A stretch of 37,809 bases of DNA from Nemertoderma westbladi (taxonomy: Eukaryota; Xenacoelomorpha; Nemertodermatida; Nemertodermatidae). Below are positions 1-34,315 of this stretch, piece by piece. Made by a program: the position numbers and the translations under genes. The notes under the pieces were generated by a model. It saw only the letters and a list, made by a program, of their open reading frames with translations, made no database searches and was not told the origin of the DNA. Numbering within the stretch: the stretch's first letter is position 1; every line of letters begins with the position of its first letter. The DNA lies in NCBI GenBank assembly GCA_032718475.1, contig JAUCBJ010003044.1, positions 1 through 37,809 of the forward strand, given 5' to 3'.

Positions 1-550
1 ATTGCAATATGTATTTGTCGTAACGGACGTTACGTTAATGGTAACTACTGTATATAGAGCAGTAATAACCATTTCCTACACTCTGCAAACAGCGCTATTG
101 TAGCTCCATTTGTGATGGTTGCTGGTTTGTTTTAGGCTATTAACAGCGTAACAGGAAGGATTGGCTACTTATATTGTGTTACTGATAGTAAGGCTGCCTT
201 TATTGCCTTTATGCCAAAATTGAGCTCTTGTGCACCTCTAGAATTCTTGCTATCCAAATCTAAAATACTATAGTTAAAAATATGAATTTGCGCACTTGTT
301 TTGTTGAAAACATCAATTTAGGAATTTACACGCAATTGAAAGCGACACCATGTAACATGATGTTGCACAGTTACGTCCGTCCGTTACAGAAGATGGTTAC
401 GTCCGTTACGAAAATCAATTGCAATCTGTATGAAAACCTGAGGTCAGTAGCCCTAAATTGTTTTATTGATATGTTCGGCATCTATTCTGCAATCATTACT
501 AAGAAGGGTTTGTCAGCACATTGCTTAAATTCGCACGATTATTGATGAGA
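1..550. other. intergenic DNA with TTACGTCCGTTAC motifs
   Basis: I see no gene here. A short motif, TTACGTCCGTTAC, recurs near 394 and 582, in a variant form near 372, and in inverted orientation near position 20. Short open frames in this stretch show no family features and no biased composition. The motif may mark a decayed repeat element, but I cannot define its ends. Confidence 0.4.
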
Positions 551-633
551 ACATGGCTTCCTCAGAAATCGCATTTTGTGCGATTACGTCCGTTACGGGT
601 GTAGTATTAGCTCGCACTAGCACTATAAGCACA

Positions 634-863
634 TGCAAGAAGTCGTCAACAAAGATACCCAGATGTCTGTCTTTCTTTTTGATAACTCATCACTTGTGGG
701 ACTCTCATCGTTCTGTACGTCTACATGTCTACTATGATGGGGTAAATGAGCTTAAAACACTGGTAATTTTAAAGAGCTCAACGGGGACACCATCTACTTC
801 AGTAACACGATTGGATTTAATGCTCTTTACAGTAGCCTTCACTTTAGCAAATGAGATTTCGCC
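634..863 (-). mobile_element. LINE ORF2 relic, minus strand (reverse transcriptase N-side fragment)
   Basis: On the minus strand, 863 downwards translates as a stretch including SIKSNRVTEVDGVPVELFK. This resembles the block that precedes the fingers of non-LTR retrotransposon reverse transcriptases (family pattern: ...NKAxGxDGxPxELxK). After an internal deletion or frame change, a second piece near 683-634 reads KKKDRHLGIFVDDF, which parallels KKKDRHLAVIFVD in the plus-strand LINE fragment at 1537-1740. The two therefore look like fragments of one LINE family in opposite orientations. It is too short and broken to be functional. The call rests on motif recognition, not alignment. Confidence 0.5.
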
Positions 864-1249
864 AATAGGAAATATGTGAGTACAGACTCGGACACTTTTA
901 GTTCTTTCAAATTAAATTCATTCAAACTACGACAACTTTTAGTTCTATAAAGTTATCAGGCAATATACCCTGTCAAGTGTCAAGTTATTGATTATTGAGG
1001 ATCTTTAAAAGGTGGGCCTGCCAACCATTTAGGCGATCGTCTGGTGATTCTGCCTTAACCTTGGTGGTTGGTTGACAACCTGCTTATTGATAAGCTTCTG
1101 CCTGTTCAGGGATCCAGATGCAGCTGTAACTGCATTCTTGACCGTTGTAGTCCGTTTGTGTCGGGATCTCTTTCTGTGCCTTAGTGAGAACCGCTCGGCA
1201 CTTCCGAATTCTGTTGTCCGTCCAGGGTGCCTTTTCCCTGCTTCGACGG

Positions 1250-1400
1250 GATATGGTCAACAATTAGAAATAGTCAACACTTCGAAAAACCATGCCAACA
1301 CTTCGAAATAATGGTTCGAAGAGCGCCTTTATATTTTTATTGTACATTTTGCCCCATGTCAACGCTTCGAAAGGCCATGTCAACACTTCGAAAAGGAAAT
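1250..1400. repeat. short dispersed repeat with CAACACTTCGAAA motif
   Basis: The motif CAACACTTCGAAA and close variants occur four times: near 1276, 1297, 1359 and 1380. They are interspersed with ATGGTTCGAAG and CCATG pieces. The copy at about 1375-1396 matches, in reverse complement, the sequence at 2341-2362 across 22 bp, so the two copies form an inverted pair around the LINE fragment. The intervening 900-1250 stretch shows no gene. Confidence 0.55.
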
Positions 1401-1523
1401 ATTTGAATGTAAATAGAATAATATTTTAAAATACAAATACAATAGAACTATATATGTTAGGGTTAGGTAATACAAATTAGTACCGGTATATTATATTAGG
1501 GATCATACATATTAGGGATTATA

Positions 1524-2038
1524 ACGGGGAATCTCATTGATCTCGATTGCTGCAAAACTATACAATAGAATTCTATTAAATCGCATCAGGGAACCCATTG
1601 AGAGACTGCTCCGTGGAAATCAGAATGGGTTCCGTAAAGGTCGTGGGACCATGGAGCCCATTTTGGCACTTAGAAGGATAATTGAAGAGTTATCAAAAAA
1701 GAAAGACAGGCATCTGGCTGTTATCTTTGTTGACTTATTCAAGGAAAGGCCTTTGATTCAGTCTCTCGCTCACGTATGTTCAGCATACTTTCATTATATG
1801 GGATTCCTGATGAAATTATTGCAGCAATCAGATCAGTATACGATGGTTCGACAACATTTGTGTCTACTGTTGACGGTGACATGGGGCTATTTTTCGAAAT
1901 AAAAAAAAACACTAATAATTTTTTCCGAAACTTTTTTTCACATCCTGGGGTTGAGCTGCAACGATTGATATAACTTTCATTGACGGACGAGCTATCGCTT
2001 CGGGGGAGTTCACCCGATATAGATAGATAGATAGATAG
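1524..2038 (+). mobile_element. truncated LINE fragment with (ATAG)n tail
   Basis: Translation from 1537 gives a typical non-LTR reverse transcriptase segment: SIAAKLYNRILLNRIR, then a conserved QNGFRKGRGT block, then an RRIIEEL helix and AVIFVD, which is the first aspartate motif of the palm. A frameshift at about 1740-1755 moves the continuation (AFDSVSRSRMFSILSLYGIP..., then IIAAIRSVYDGSTTF) into another frame, seen up to about 1900. The rest of the palm, including the YxDD box, is absent. About 120 bp later an (ATAG)n run at 2017-2038 looks like the microsatellite tail on which many invertebrate LINEs end. This is a dead, internally deleted insertion. The exact clade is not resolved. Confidence 0.75.
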
Positions 2039-3900
2039 TGAATACTCTTACTGTCTTCTAATAATATAGTAAACTAATTGAAAGGTTAATAATTATGTGG
2101 CGCCTTCTGTTTATTAACTCTTAGAGAACTTAATAAAGGTCATTTATGTGATATACACATTATTGATGTATATACATAATTTTGAGTGTAACTTTAACGA
2201 AGACATGGACAGTGTTGAACAGTCGTCTGAAGCTCGAGAGCTTTTTCCGCGGTACGCAAGCACCGCCAGCTAGTTAAGGCTATTATTGGATAACATAGAG
2301 GGACATGTCATCATGACATTGGATCACGCTTTGAGATTGGCTTTTCGAAGTGTTGACATGGCTTTTTCGAATGTCCTCGAATGAACGTAATGTCCTCTCC
2401 ATCTACGAGTACCCCCCCCCCCCCCCCCCCCCCCCCCATGTAGTACAATCCTTCTTGGTCTTTTTAACACCTTGAGTCCGGTGTTAATTTCCAAGATTAT
2501 TAATTTCAGAAAAAAACAATTATTATGACAATAATTATTAATAATAATAATACATATAATATGAATTGAATTAGACATTAAGTTCGTTAGTAAAAGTAGC
2601 AAGTAATAAATAAGACATCAATACAACGTTATCCATAATAATTGTTTAAAGGAAAATAAACTTAACGAACCTATAAATCTAGGCTTATTGTTCAACCGTG
2701 GTTAGATGTTTGGTATTTTATGTGTGCGTGACATACAAAAACTATTAAACTTTGTAATATTCCTTTCCATTTTATCTGAAATTATTACACATTAGTTAGT
2801 TGATTAGCTTGGAATGTTTAGACTAAATTAACATTCAACTCTGTTCTCTCATACACCGCTAGTGGTGTATCAAAAATATGAGTAGTTGTAGTCGCAATTA
2901 TAGTCAACATCTAGTCTAGTCATTAAAGTTTGACCAATAAATTATCAGCCTGGTAGTGTTTATAAATATATGAATTAGCACAAATACCAGAAGATTACAC
3001 GTATTTTATTATCGGTATATAATTGAAGTGCGGATGGCATTATGGTAACAAAATATACCTTATAATCATCTATTAATACTACGATAAAGACATTAAGTAT
3101 TATTCAGGTTATATTAATTCATAAGTCTAAATAACACCTTTCCGAAGATCTAACGAAAAATTATGCGGCGTTAAAAAAATTTTCTATGTGTAACAAACAC
3201 AAGCAATGTTCCTTTTAAGCGCTTAAAATCAAAACATTCTCTTTTAGCCTCAATCAACGATAATTTGAATTCTAAAAAGATTTTAATTTCAGTTACATAA
3301 TTAAAAAATGAAATTGAATAAATGTGCGACAATAGTAATAAGCATAGATATATGGAGATGCTCTAAATAAATGCTAAATCCCCGAAAGAGTATGATGACA
3401 AACCTTCAACCGAAATAAATGTTTGGTATAGCGCTTAGCAACGATAACAATTTATATTTCTTTGTTTTCTCACATGTTCGGTGTCCATGGCAATAAGAAT
3501 TCTAATTCTACACACGGTTAGGTTCAACTAAACTTAGTGTAAAAATGCACAGCTATGATATCGGGTCATAGTTGCCGAATTGTCGGTTGAAAGATTTTTC
3601 ATCACGACGCTATGGGGATACGAAATTAATACGTAAAAAAAATTGGAAATGAATAATAATGATAAGAGAAGCAGGATGGATAAAATTGGCGACTTAACTA
3701 ATAATTAAATGAATACAGTCAACTATGAAACTAGATTATTCCCGCCTACTGTACTGAACAATAGTAAAAGCTAAAGAAAGGGAGATTCAATTACTGCAGC
3801 TTGAGCCCTTAGCACAATTACACGATATCATAGTAACCAACGAGCTCCCACCATCACATACCACAATTAAATATATACACGTGTTTATTACGTCAATGGG
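2039..3900. other. AT-rich intergenic DNA without recognisable gene
   Basis: About 1.9 kb with no gene that I can support. It contains a C26 homopolymer at 2412-2437 and the inverted CAACACTTCGAAA copy at 2341-2362. On the minus strand an AATAAA lies at 3899-3894, just before the 30-bp satellite. It is the first canonical poly(A) signal met downstream of the Rap1 stop codon. Confidence 0.5.
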
Positions 3901-3903
3901 TAA

Positions 3904-6320
3904 TTAGTTCGGATACAAATGTATCCCACGCCATTACTTCGGATACAATGTATCCCACGCCATTACTTCGGATACAAATGTATCACACGCCATTAGTTCG
4001 GATACAAATGTCCTATACAAATGTATCCCACGCCATTAGTTCGGATACATATGTATCCCACGCCATTAGTTCGGATACAAGTATCCCACGCCATTAGTTC
4101 GGATACAAATGTATCACACACCATTAGTTCGGATACAAATGTATCACACGCCATTAGTTCGGCTACAAATGTATCCCACGCCATTAGTTCGGATACATAT
4201 GTATCCCACGCCATTAGTTCGGATACAAGTATCCCACGCCATTAGTTCGGATACAAATGTATCACACGCCATTAGTTCGGATACAAATGTATCACACGCC
4301 ATTAGTTCGGCTACAAATGTATCACACGCCATTAGTTCGGATACAAATGTCCTATACAAATGTATCCCACGCCATTAGTTCGGATACAAATGTATCACAC
4401 GCCATTAGTTCGGATACAAATGTATCACACGCCATTAGTTCGGATACAAATGTCCTATACAAATGTATCACACGCCATTACTTAGGATACAAATCACACA
4501 TCATTACTTCGGATACAAATGTATCCCACGCCATTACTTCGGATACAAATGTATCACACGCCATTAGTTCGGATACAAATGTATCACACGCCATTAGTTC
4601 GGATACAAATGTCCTATACAAATGTATCACACGCCATTACTTAGGATACAAATCACACATCATTACTTCGGATACAAATGTATCACACGCCATTAGTTCG
4701 GATACAAATGTATCACACGCCATTAGTTCGGCTACAAATGTATCACACGCCATTAGTTCGGATACAAATGTCCTATACCAATGTATCATACGCCATTACT
4801 TAGGATACAAATCACACATCATTACTTCGGATACAAATGTATCACACGCCATTAGTTCGGATACAAATGTATCACACGCCATTAGTTCGGATACAAATGT
4901 ATCACACGCCATTAGTTCGGATACAAATGTCCTATACAAATGTATCACACGCCATTACTTAGGATACAAATCACACATCATTACTTCGGATACAAATGTA
5001 TCCCACGCCATTACTTCGGATACAAATGTATCACACGCCATTAGTTCGGATACAAATGTATCACACGCCATTAGTTCGGATACAAATGTCCTATACAAAT
5101 GTATCACACGCCATTACTTAGGATACAAATCACACATCATTACTTCGGATACAAATGTATCACACGCCATTAGTTCGGATACAAATGTATCACACGCCAT
5201 TAGTTCGGCTACAAATGTATCACACGCCATTAGTTCGGATACAAATGTCCTATACCAATGTATCATACGCCATTACTTAGGATACAAATCACACACCATT
5301 ACTTCGGATACAAATGTATCACACGCCATTAGTTCGGATACAAATGTATCACACGCCATTAGTTCGGCTCCAAATGTATCACACGCCAGTAGTTCGGATA
5401 CAAATGTCCTATACAAATGTATCACACGCCATTACTTAGGATACAAATCACACACCATTACTTCGGATACAAATGTATCACACGCCATTAGTTCGGATAC
5501 AAATGTATCACACGCCATTTGTTCGGCTACAAATGTATCACACGCCATTAGTTCGGATACAAATGTCCTATACAAATGTATTACACGCCATTACTTAGGA
5601 TACAAATCACACACCATTACTTCGGATACAAATTTATCACACGCCATTAGTTCGGATACAAGTATCCCACGCCATTAGTTCAGGCTACAAATGTATCACA
5701 CGCCATTAGTTCGGATACAAATGTCTTATACAAATGTATCCCACGCCATTAATTAGGCTACAAATGTATCACACGCCATTAGTTCGGATGCAAATGTCTT
5801 ATACAAATGTATCCCACGTCATTAGTTCGGATACAATTGTATACCACGCCATTACTTCGGATACTCGGATACAAATGTATCACACGCCATTAGTTCGGAT
5901 ACAAATGTATCACACGCCATTAGTTCGGATACAAATGTATCACACGCCATTACTTCGCATACAAATGTATCACACGCCATTACTTCGGATACAAATGTAT
6001 CACACGCCATTAGTTCGGATACAAATGTCTTATACAAATGTATCCCACGCCATTAGTTCGGATACAAATGTATCACACGCCTTTAGTTCGGATACAAATG
6101 TATCACACGCCATTACTTCGGATACAAATGTATCACACGCCATTACTTCGGATACAAATGTATCACACGCCATGAGTTCGGATACAAATGTCTTATACAA
6201 ATGTATCCCACGCCATTAGTTCGGATACAAATGTATCACACGCTATTAGTTCGGATACAAATGTATCACACGCCATTAGTTCGGATACAAATGTTTCACA
6301 CGCCATTAGTTCGGATACAC
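3904..6320. repeat. 30-bp satellite array, about 80 units
   Basis: Tandem units of the form GGATACAAATGTATCACACG followed by CCATTAGTTC, 30 bp, run from about 3904 to 6320 with substitutions (TCCCAC for TCACAC, TTACTTCG for TTAGTTCG, GGCTAC for GGATAC). Some units are interrupted by an insertion reading GTCCTATACAAAT, and others are shortened (GGATACAAATCACACATC). Because 30 is a multiple of three, long open frames exist in several frames and on both strands. The 473-codon frame at 4257-5678 is one of these and I do not regard it as a gene. The array lies 1.1 kb beyond the Rap1 stop codon. Confidence 0.95.
4452..5724. repeat. higher-order repeat of 159 bp (and 477 bp) within the 30-bp satellite
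   Basis: The insertion marker GTCCTATAC begins at 4452, 4611, 4770, 4929, 5088, 5247, 5406 and 5565, a constant spacing of 159 bp. A second marker, CTATACCAATG, occurs only at the 4770 and 5247 copies, and a TCCCACGCCATTACTTCG variant occurs near 4523 and 5000. Both give a 477-bp (3 x 159) super-period in the first part of the array. This organisation, with a monomer nested in an exact multimer, resembles higher-order satellites and implies recent block amplification. Confidence 0.92.
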
Positions 6321-6544
6321 CAATTCGGATTCAATTATATTTTACGTGACAATCTTAAAAACCATGAAAGCTCACCATCCACACCATTAGTTTGTTACAA
6401 TGAATCATCACGCATTAATAGGAGCTCGCTGGATGCTATAGACACCGGTAACTGATCACGAATTCTAACACATCCGCCGTTGGAAACAAAAAAAATGCAA
6501 AGCGACGTGGTGTTTGATGATAAAAAAAATAATAGTGCGAGGAC

Positions 6545-7198
6545 GAACGATACATCCAGTAGAGGCCGAAACGATACATCCACTGGAGGCCGAAACGAAA
6601 CATCCAGTGGAGGGCGAAACGACACATCCTCTGAAGGCCGAAACGATACATCCACTGGAGGCCGAAACGAAACATCCAGTGGAGGGCGAAACGAAACATC
6701 CTCTGAAGGCCGAAACGATACATCCAGTGGAGGCCGAAACAATACATCCAGTGGAGACCGAAACGATACATCCAGTGGAGGCCGAAATGAAACATCTGGC
6801 TGGAGGCCATAACGATAATCCACTGGAGGCTGAATCAAAACATCCGGTTGGGGGCCGAAACAAAACATATGGAGGCCAAAATGAAACATCTGGCTGGAGG
6901 TCGAAACGAAACATCTGGAGGCCGAAACTAAACATCCGTCGAGATCGAAACGAAACATCTGGAGGCCGAAACGATACATCCACCGAGGCCGAAACGTAAC
7001 ATCCGTTGAGGCCGAAACGAAACATTGGCTGGTGGGCGAAACAAAACATCGGCTGAAGGCCGAAACGAAACATCTCGAGGCCGAAACGAAACATCTGGAG
7101 GCCGAAACGACACATCCGTCAAACCCGAAACAAAATATCCAGTGTGCACTGGAGGCCGAAACGAAACATACACTGGAGGCCGAAACAAACCATGCGGA
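6545..7198. repeat. 24-bp minisatellite next to Rap1 3' end
   Basis: Tandem units of about 24 bp with the core GGCCGAAACGAAACATC plus CAGTGGA-type variation occupy 6545-7198. The first half is regular and the second half more diverged, with shortened units. The 24-bp period keeps frames open on both strands, so the 279-codon minus frame across it (rich in FVSAS/RPPLDVSF repeats) is best seen as a by-product. The array starts within about 180 bp of the Rap1 stop codon and may be transcribed as part of the Rap1 3' UTR. Confidence 0.9.
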
Positions 7199-7378
7199 TG
7201 CCCGATAATAAACCCTCGCTACTCTACGCACCAAACAAAAAGAAATGCAACACGCCGCTTCACATTATTATTAATATAAAATAGGTCTAAGAAATGACGC
7301 CTAGTTAAAAATGTCACGAATAAGTGTGTGGCACAGTCCCCATGGAGACGGCGTCGGTACACAGGCTGTATCGGGTTG
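7199..7378 (-). other. proximal Rap1 3' flank / 3' UTR
   Basis: This is the sequence directly downstream of the Rap1 TGA on the minus strand. I find no AATAAA or ATTAAA on the minus strand between the stop and the satellites. A non-canonical signal or a very long 3' UTR through the satellites is therefore possible. Confidence 0.4.
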
Positions 7379-30728
<23,350 letters not shown>

Positions 30729-31254
30729 TTTTCCGATAAATACTGAAATAGAACCGTGAATAGAAATCGGCGAAATCTGTTCTTCCTATGTATGTATAGC
30801 TGTATACAGGTATAGAGTCTGTTAGTCGGTTGATGTGTAGTCCAGTTCCGAAGTTTCAGTACCGGTAGGCCTCCTGGTAGTCGGTTAGCGGTCGCGGGAC
30901 AAATACCGGTACCGATAAACAAAGAACTGTGCCAGCTGGCCGGTAACTGTAGAACTGTGCAAGATCTCACAGTCCTGCCGTATGACCGTTGCCGTTAGAC
31001 AGGTCTCCGTGAAAACAGTCACCGGTACCGGTTACCACGTCCGTCCACGTGCAGACGTGCTGACTTGTACAGTTCACGGGAAGTTTGGTGAATTAGTGAA
31101 TCGATATACCGTACTGAAATACCGTACCGGTAATGTTTGTTTCAGATCTGCAGATCAGTAAGTCAGTACTGCAGTACGGTAGGCAACGAGTCAGCCAGTA
31201 GCCTAGCCTACCGTTCAGCCGTTACGGTTTTTGAACTGCTTTAGCCGTTTAAGT
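30729..31254 (-). promoter_or_regulatory. presumed Rap1 5' UTR / promoter region
   Basis: About 525 bp upstream of the Rap1 start, before the first inverted-repeat element. It is richer in GC than its surroundings, with many ACCGGTACCGG and AGGCCT motifs, and an E-box CACGTG at 31046-31051. No TATA box is obvious. A possible 3' splice site at 30743 suggests a non-coding upstream exon. The role is inferred from position only. Confidence 0.4.
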
Positions 31255-32681
31255 CCAAGGTGTTCTAAATAACAGCTCATGCAGCGAGCGGATTGCTGAA
31301 ATTAGCGGAGGTCGATCTTTTCCCTATTTATGGCACTATTTTCATTAATTTTCAGTAGGAACTTATTTTATGCTACTTTTCTTAGGTGGATATGATGACA
31401 AGGGTTCATAGAAATGTAATCAAATGTCTTTCTGGAATTTTTATATTGTTGTTGTCATGGTAACCGTGTACAAAGTTCAAACTTTGCGTGTCTGTAATTC
31501 AAGACGATGGGGGATTCTGTTCTTGAGATTTTGCAGGTGAGTAAAGGAAATAAAAGTCTTATCAAAATATTTGAAAGGTATATTTTTTTCAATCCCGTTT
31601 CCATGGTTATGGGTGTAACGATAATTTCACATTATGACCGCCAGGTAGAAATTGGGCTACTATTTTCTATATCATTTGCAACTGACGTCCCTGGGACCTG
31701 TCCTTTTTTTCTATCAATTGCAAACCAAAATGTAATATTCCTGGAATCTTAAAATCATGCTATCACAGGTCTTGCCCTCTAATTGGACAGTTTTGTTTGT
31801 TGGCACTTTATGAACTTTACAATTAAGGATTCACAATTGACGATTGATAAAATGTAATGTTGCGAATAATAGTGCGCGCCCTGGTTACTGCTTCAATCAT
31901 GATACGTGAAAACCAAATTTACAAACATTCAAATTATTTAATAAATTAAATCAAGTAGGTAAAATTACAAAGACCACACAAGTAACCAATTATTACTTTA
32001 ATTAATAAATTAATTAAATAAATAAATTAAATTAATTAATTAATAATTGGTTACTTGTGTGGTCTTTGTAATTTTACCTAACTTGATTTAATTTATTAAA
32101 TAATTTGAATATTTGAAAATGTAATGTTGGTATTTTTAACTTAATATTAAGACAAACCGAATAAAAATGGTGTTTTATAGAATTGGTTGACAATTATTCA
32201 AATTTTTCATTATACATATTACCATGGCAACGGGATTGAAAAATATTTAAATATAATAATAACAATAATAATATTTGTTATTTATATAGCGCTTTTCTAC
32301 GCTCGGCATACTCAAAGAGCTTTTATTATCATTACCCCAGCAAAGCCAGAAATAATAAAATATAGAATATTTTTATAAACTTTTATTTCCTTTACTCACC
32401 TGCCAAATCTCAAGAACAGAATCCCTCGTCGTCTTGAATTACAAACGGGCAAAGTTTGAACTTTGTACCCAGTTACCTTGACAACAAGAATATAAAAATT
32501 CCGGAAACATATTTTATTACAATTCTATAAACCCTAGTCATCATATCCACCTAAGAAAAGTAGCACATAAGAAGTTTCTAAGGAAATATTAGGAAAATAG
32601 AGCCATAAATATGGAAACGATCGGCCTCCGCTAATTTCAGCAATCCGCTCGCTGCATGACCTGTTATTTAGTACACCTTGG
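31255..32681. mobile_element. long-inverted-repeat (foldback/MITE-like) element
   Basis: Ends are CCAAGGTGTTCTAAATAAC (from 31255) and GTTATTTAGTACACCTTGG (to 32681). The arms continue inward as an inverted pair: GCAGCGAGCGGATTGCTGAA, then CTTTTCTTAGGTGGATATGA, then CAGGTGAG, and on to CAATCCCGTTTCCATGG at about 31590 and its partner near 32220-32240. The right arm carries an extra about 115-bp piece (32251-32370) with TATATAGCGCTTTTCTACGC, a tail motif of dispersed repeats. A separate palindrome fills the centre. No transposase is visible. No clear target-site duplication was found. Confidence 0.8.
31927..32110. repeat. near-perfect 69-bp palindrome at the centre of the element
   Basis: Arms 31927-31995 and 32041-32110 are reverse complements with a single 1-bp indel (CAAGTAGGT versus ACCTAACTTG). 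The spacer is 45 bp of A/T only, apart from one C. The arms include TTACAAAGACCACACAAG. This nested inverted repeat could be an independent MITE inserted in the outer element. Confidence 0.9.
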
Positions 32682-32693
32682 TGGAGTCTTTCC

Positions 32694-33710
32694 TATGGCG
32701 TCTCTTTAGGCTCAAAACCTCTAACGCTTGAGGGTGTGTATAACAGCAGTGGGGGTAGTGTACTAACGTATGAGGTTGTGTGTAACCAATGGTGGGGGGT
32801 TGTACATTTACGTGGAAAAATTACTGCAGTAACTTTTTACCTTACTGCATTAAGTTAAAACTCTACTGCAGTAACGTTTTACCTTACTGCAGTAACCTTT
32901 TTCCTTACTGCAGTAAGTTAAAACCGTACTCCAGTAACATTTTAGGTTGCTGCAGTAACGTTTTACCTTACTGCAGTAACGTTTTACCTTACTGCAGTAA
33001 CGTTTTACCTTACTGCAGTAACGTTTTACCTTACTGCAGTAACGTTTTACCTTACTTCAGTAACGTTTTACTTTACTGCAGTAACCTTTTACCTTACTGC
33101 AGTAAGTTAAAACCGTACTGCAGTAACGTTTTAGGTTGCTGCAGTAACGTTTTACCTTACTGCAGTAGCTTTTGACCTTGCTGCAGTAACGTTTTACCTT
33201 ACTGCAGTAATGTGTTACCTTACTTCAGTAACGTTTTACTTTACTGCAGTAACCTTTTTCCTTACTGCAGTAAGTTAAAACCGTACTCCAGTAACATTTT
33301 AGGTTGCTGCAGTAACGTTTTACCTTACTGCAGTAACGTTTTACCTTACTGCAGTAACGTTTTACCTTACTTCAGTAACGTTTTACTTTACTGCAGTAAC
33401 CTTTTTCCTTACTGCAGTAAGTTAAAACCGTACTGCAGTAACATTTTAGGTTGCTGCAGTAACGTTTTACCTTACTGCAGTAACGTTTTACCTTACTGCA
33501 GTAACGTTTTACCTTACTTCAGTAACGTTTTACCTTACTGCAGTAATGTGTTACCTTACTGCAGTAGCGTTTGACCTTACTGCAGTAACGTCTTATGCTA
33601 CTGCAGTAAATGAATACCTTACTGCAGTAAAGTTTGCCATATAATTACCATAGCAACAACCAATAAAATATTATGTTTACAAATGGAAAGGAGGGATATT
33701 TAAAATTGAA
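32694..33710 (+). repeat. left arm of the foldback element (21-bp PstI-core repeat)
   Basis: From about 32822 to 33635 the arm is built of units CTGCAGTAACGTTTTACCTTA (21 bp, given once). Variants include a GGTTG unit, a CCGTACTCCAG unit and TTCAG for TGCAG. The 21-bp period gives open frames reading CSNVLPY repeats, which are not genes. The inner end is GGGATATTTAAAATTGAA at 33693-33710. Confidence 0.92.
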
Positions 33711-33853
33711 TGTCAGTATAATCAATCATGTCAGTTTACAGCAAGGACTATACTGAAGCCCTTGGTTTACAGCCTAAATGTTAGATTCTGCCAGATTATG
33801 TCACCTGCAAAATCAGTCCCCGCCCCCTTACGGGATCCTCTACTGTAGGTATA

Positions 33854-34315
33854 GTGGGCCCTCTGGACGCTGGACCAATACTCGGGATTAAACTGATGTC
33901 ACATCGGTACCGCGTACGACTGTTGACGCATGCTCCCAGTATTAGTCGAATTCTTCTTTTCAAGTTTTTGTGTTGCAGCCGAGAAGTCAGTTTGGCTGAA
34001 TTCATAGATGAAGCAAGGTTTGAAAATAGATCTGAAGTTGGATCAAATAACTATTTGCGTGAGGTAGATATTTTATATTGGCTTGGTAATACCTGTGAAA
34101 TGCTGGATAAGTTCTCCAATTTATCAAGTGGGAGCAACAATTTGGGTAGGGGGGAATTTAAACGATGGTTATTTGGATCGGAACACCCTACTGTTATTCC
34201 AATGCTAACAATCCAATTCCGAGAGTGTCAATCGGGGTGTCACTGCCGATTTCGTTATTCGACATGTGCTAGTCAGATGACTATTCCAAGACATATACAT
34301 AACAAAGATGAATAA
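33854..34315 (+). CDS. unrecognised 153-codon open frame inside the foldback element
   Basis: The frame is not repeat-derived and its composition is less biased than that of the satellite frames, but I recognise no family. It has no signal peptide or membrane segment. Three cysteines and a histidine cluster near the C-terminus (about residues 117-135), without a clear zinc-finger spacing. The part after about residue 45 is the most protein-like (SLAEFIDEARFE, then LREVDILYWLGNTCEML). It could be an exon or remnant of captured host sequence or of a transposase, or chance. No poly(A) signal directly follows. Confidence 0.25.
   Translation: MGPLDAGPILGIKLMSHRYRVRLLTHAPSISRILLFKFLCCSREVSLAEFIDEARFENRSEVGSNNYLREVDILYWLGNTCEMLDKFSNLSSGSNNLGRGEFKRWLFGSEHPTVIPMLTIQFRECQSGCHCRFRYSTCASQMTIPRHIHNKDE

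Noticed and set aside
282-879. Two plus-strand open frames (87 and 108 codons)
   Set aside because: No family features. The second overlaps the minus-strand LINE relic, which explains the sequence better.
4257-5678. 473-codon open frame rich in SDTNVSHAIS repeats
   Set aside because: It is the 30-bp satellite read in a frame kept open by a period divisible by three. Other frames and the opposite strand are equally open, and there is no start context, codon bias or non-repeat domain.
6395-7234. 279-codon minus-strand frame with FVSAS and RPPLDVSF repeats
   Set aside because: A by-product of the 24-bp minisatellite; overlapping frames on both strands are also open.
32789-33574. Cysteine-rich frames of CSNVLPY repeats (and their mirror images at 35734-36519)
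   Set aside because: They are translations of the 21-bp repeat in the foldback arms, present on both arms in inverted orientation and without any other coding feature.
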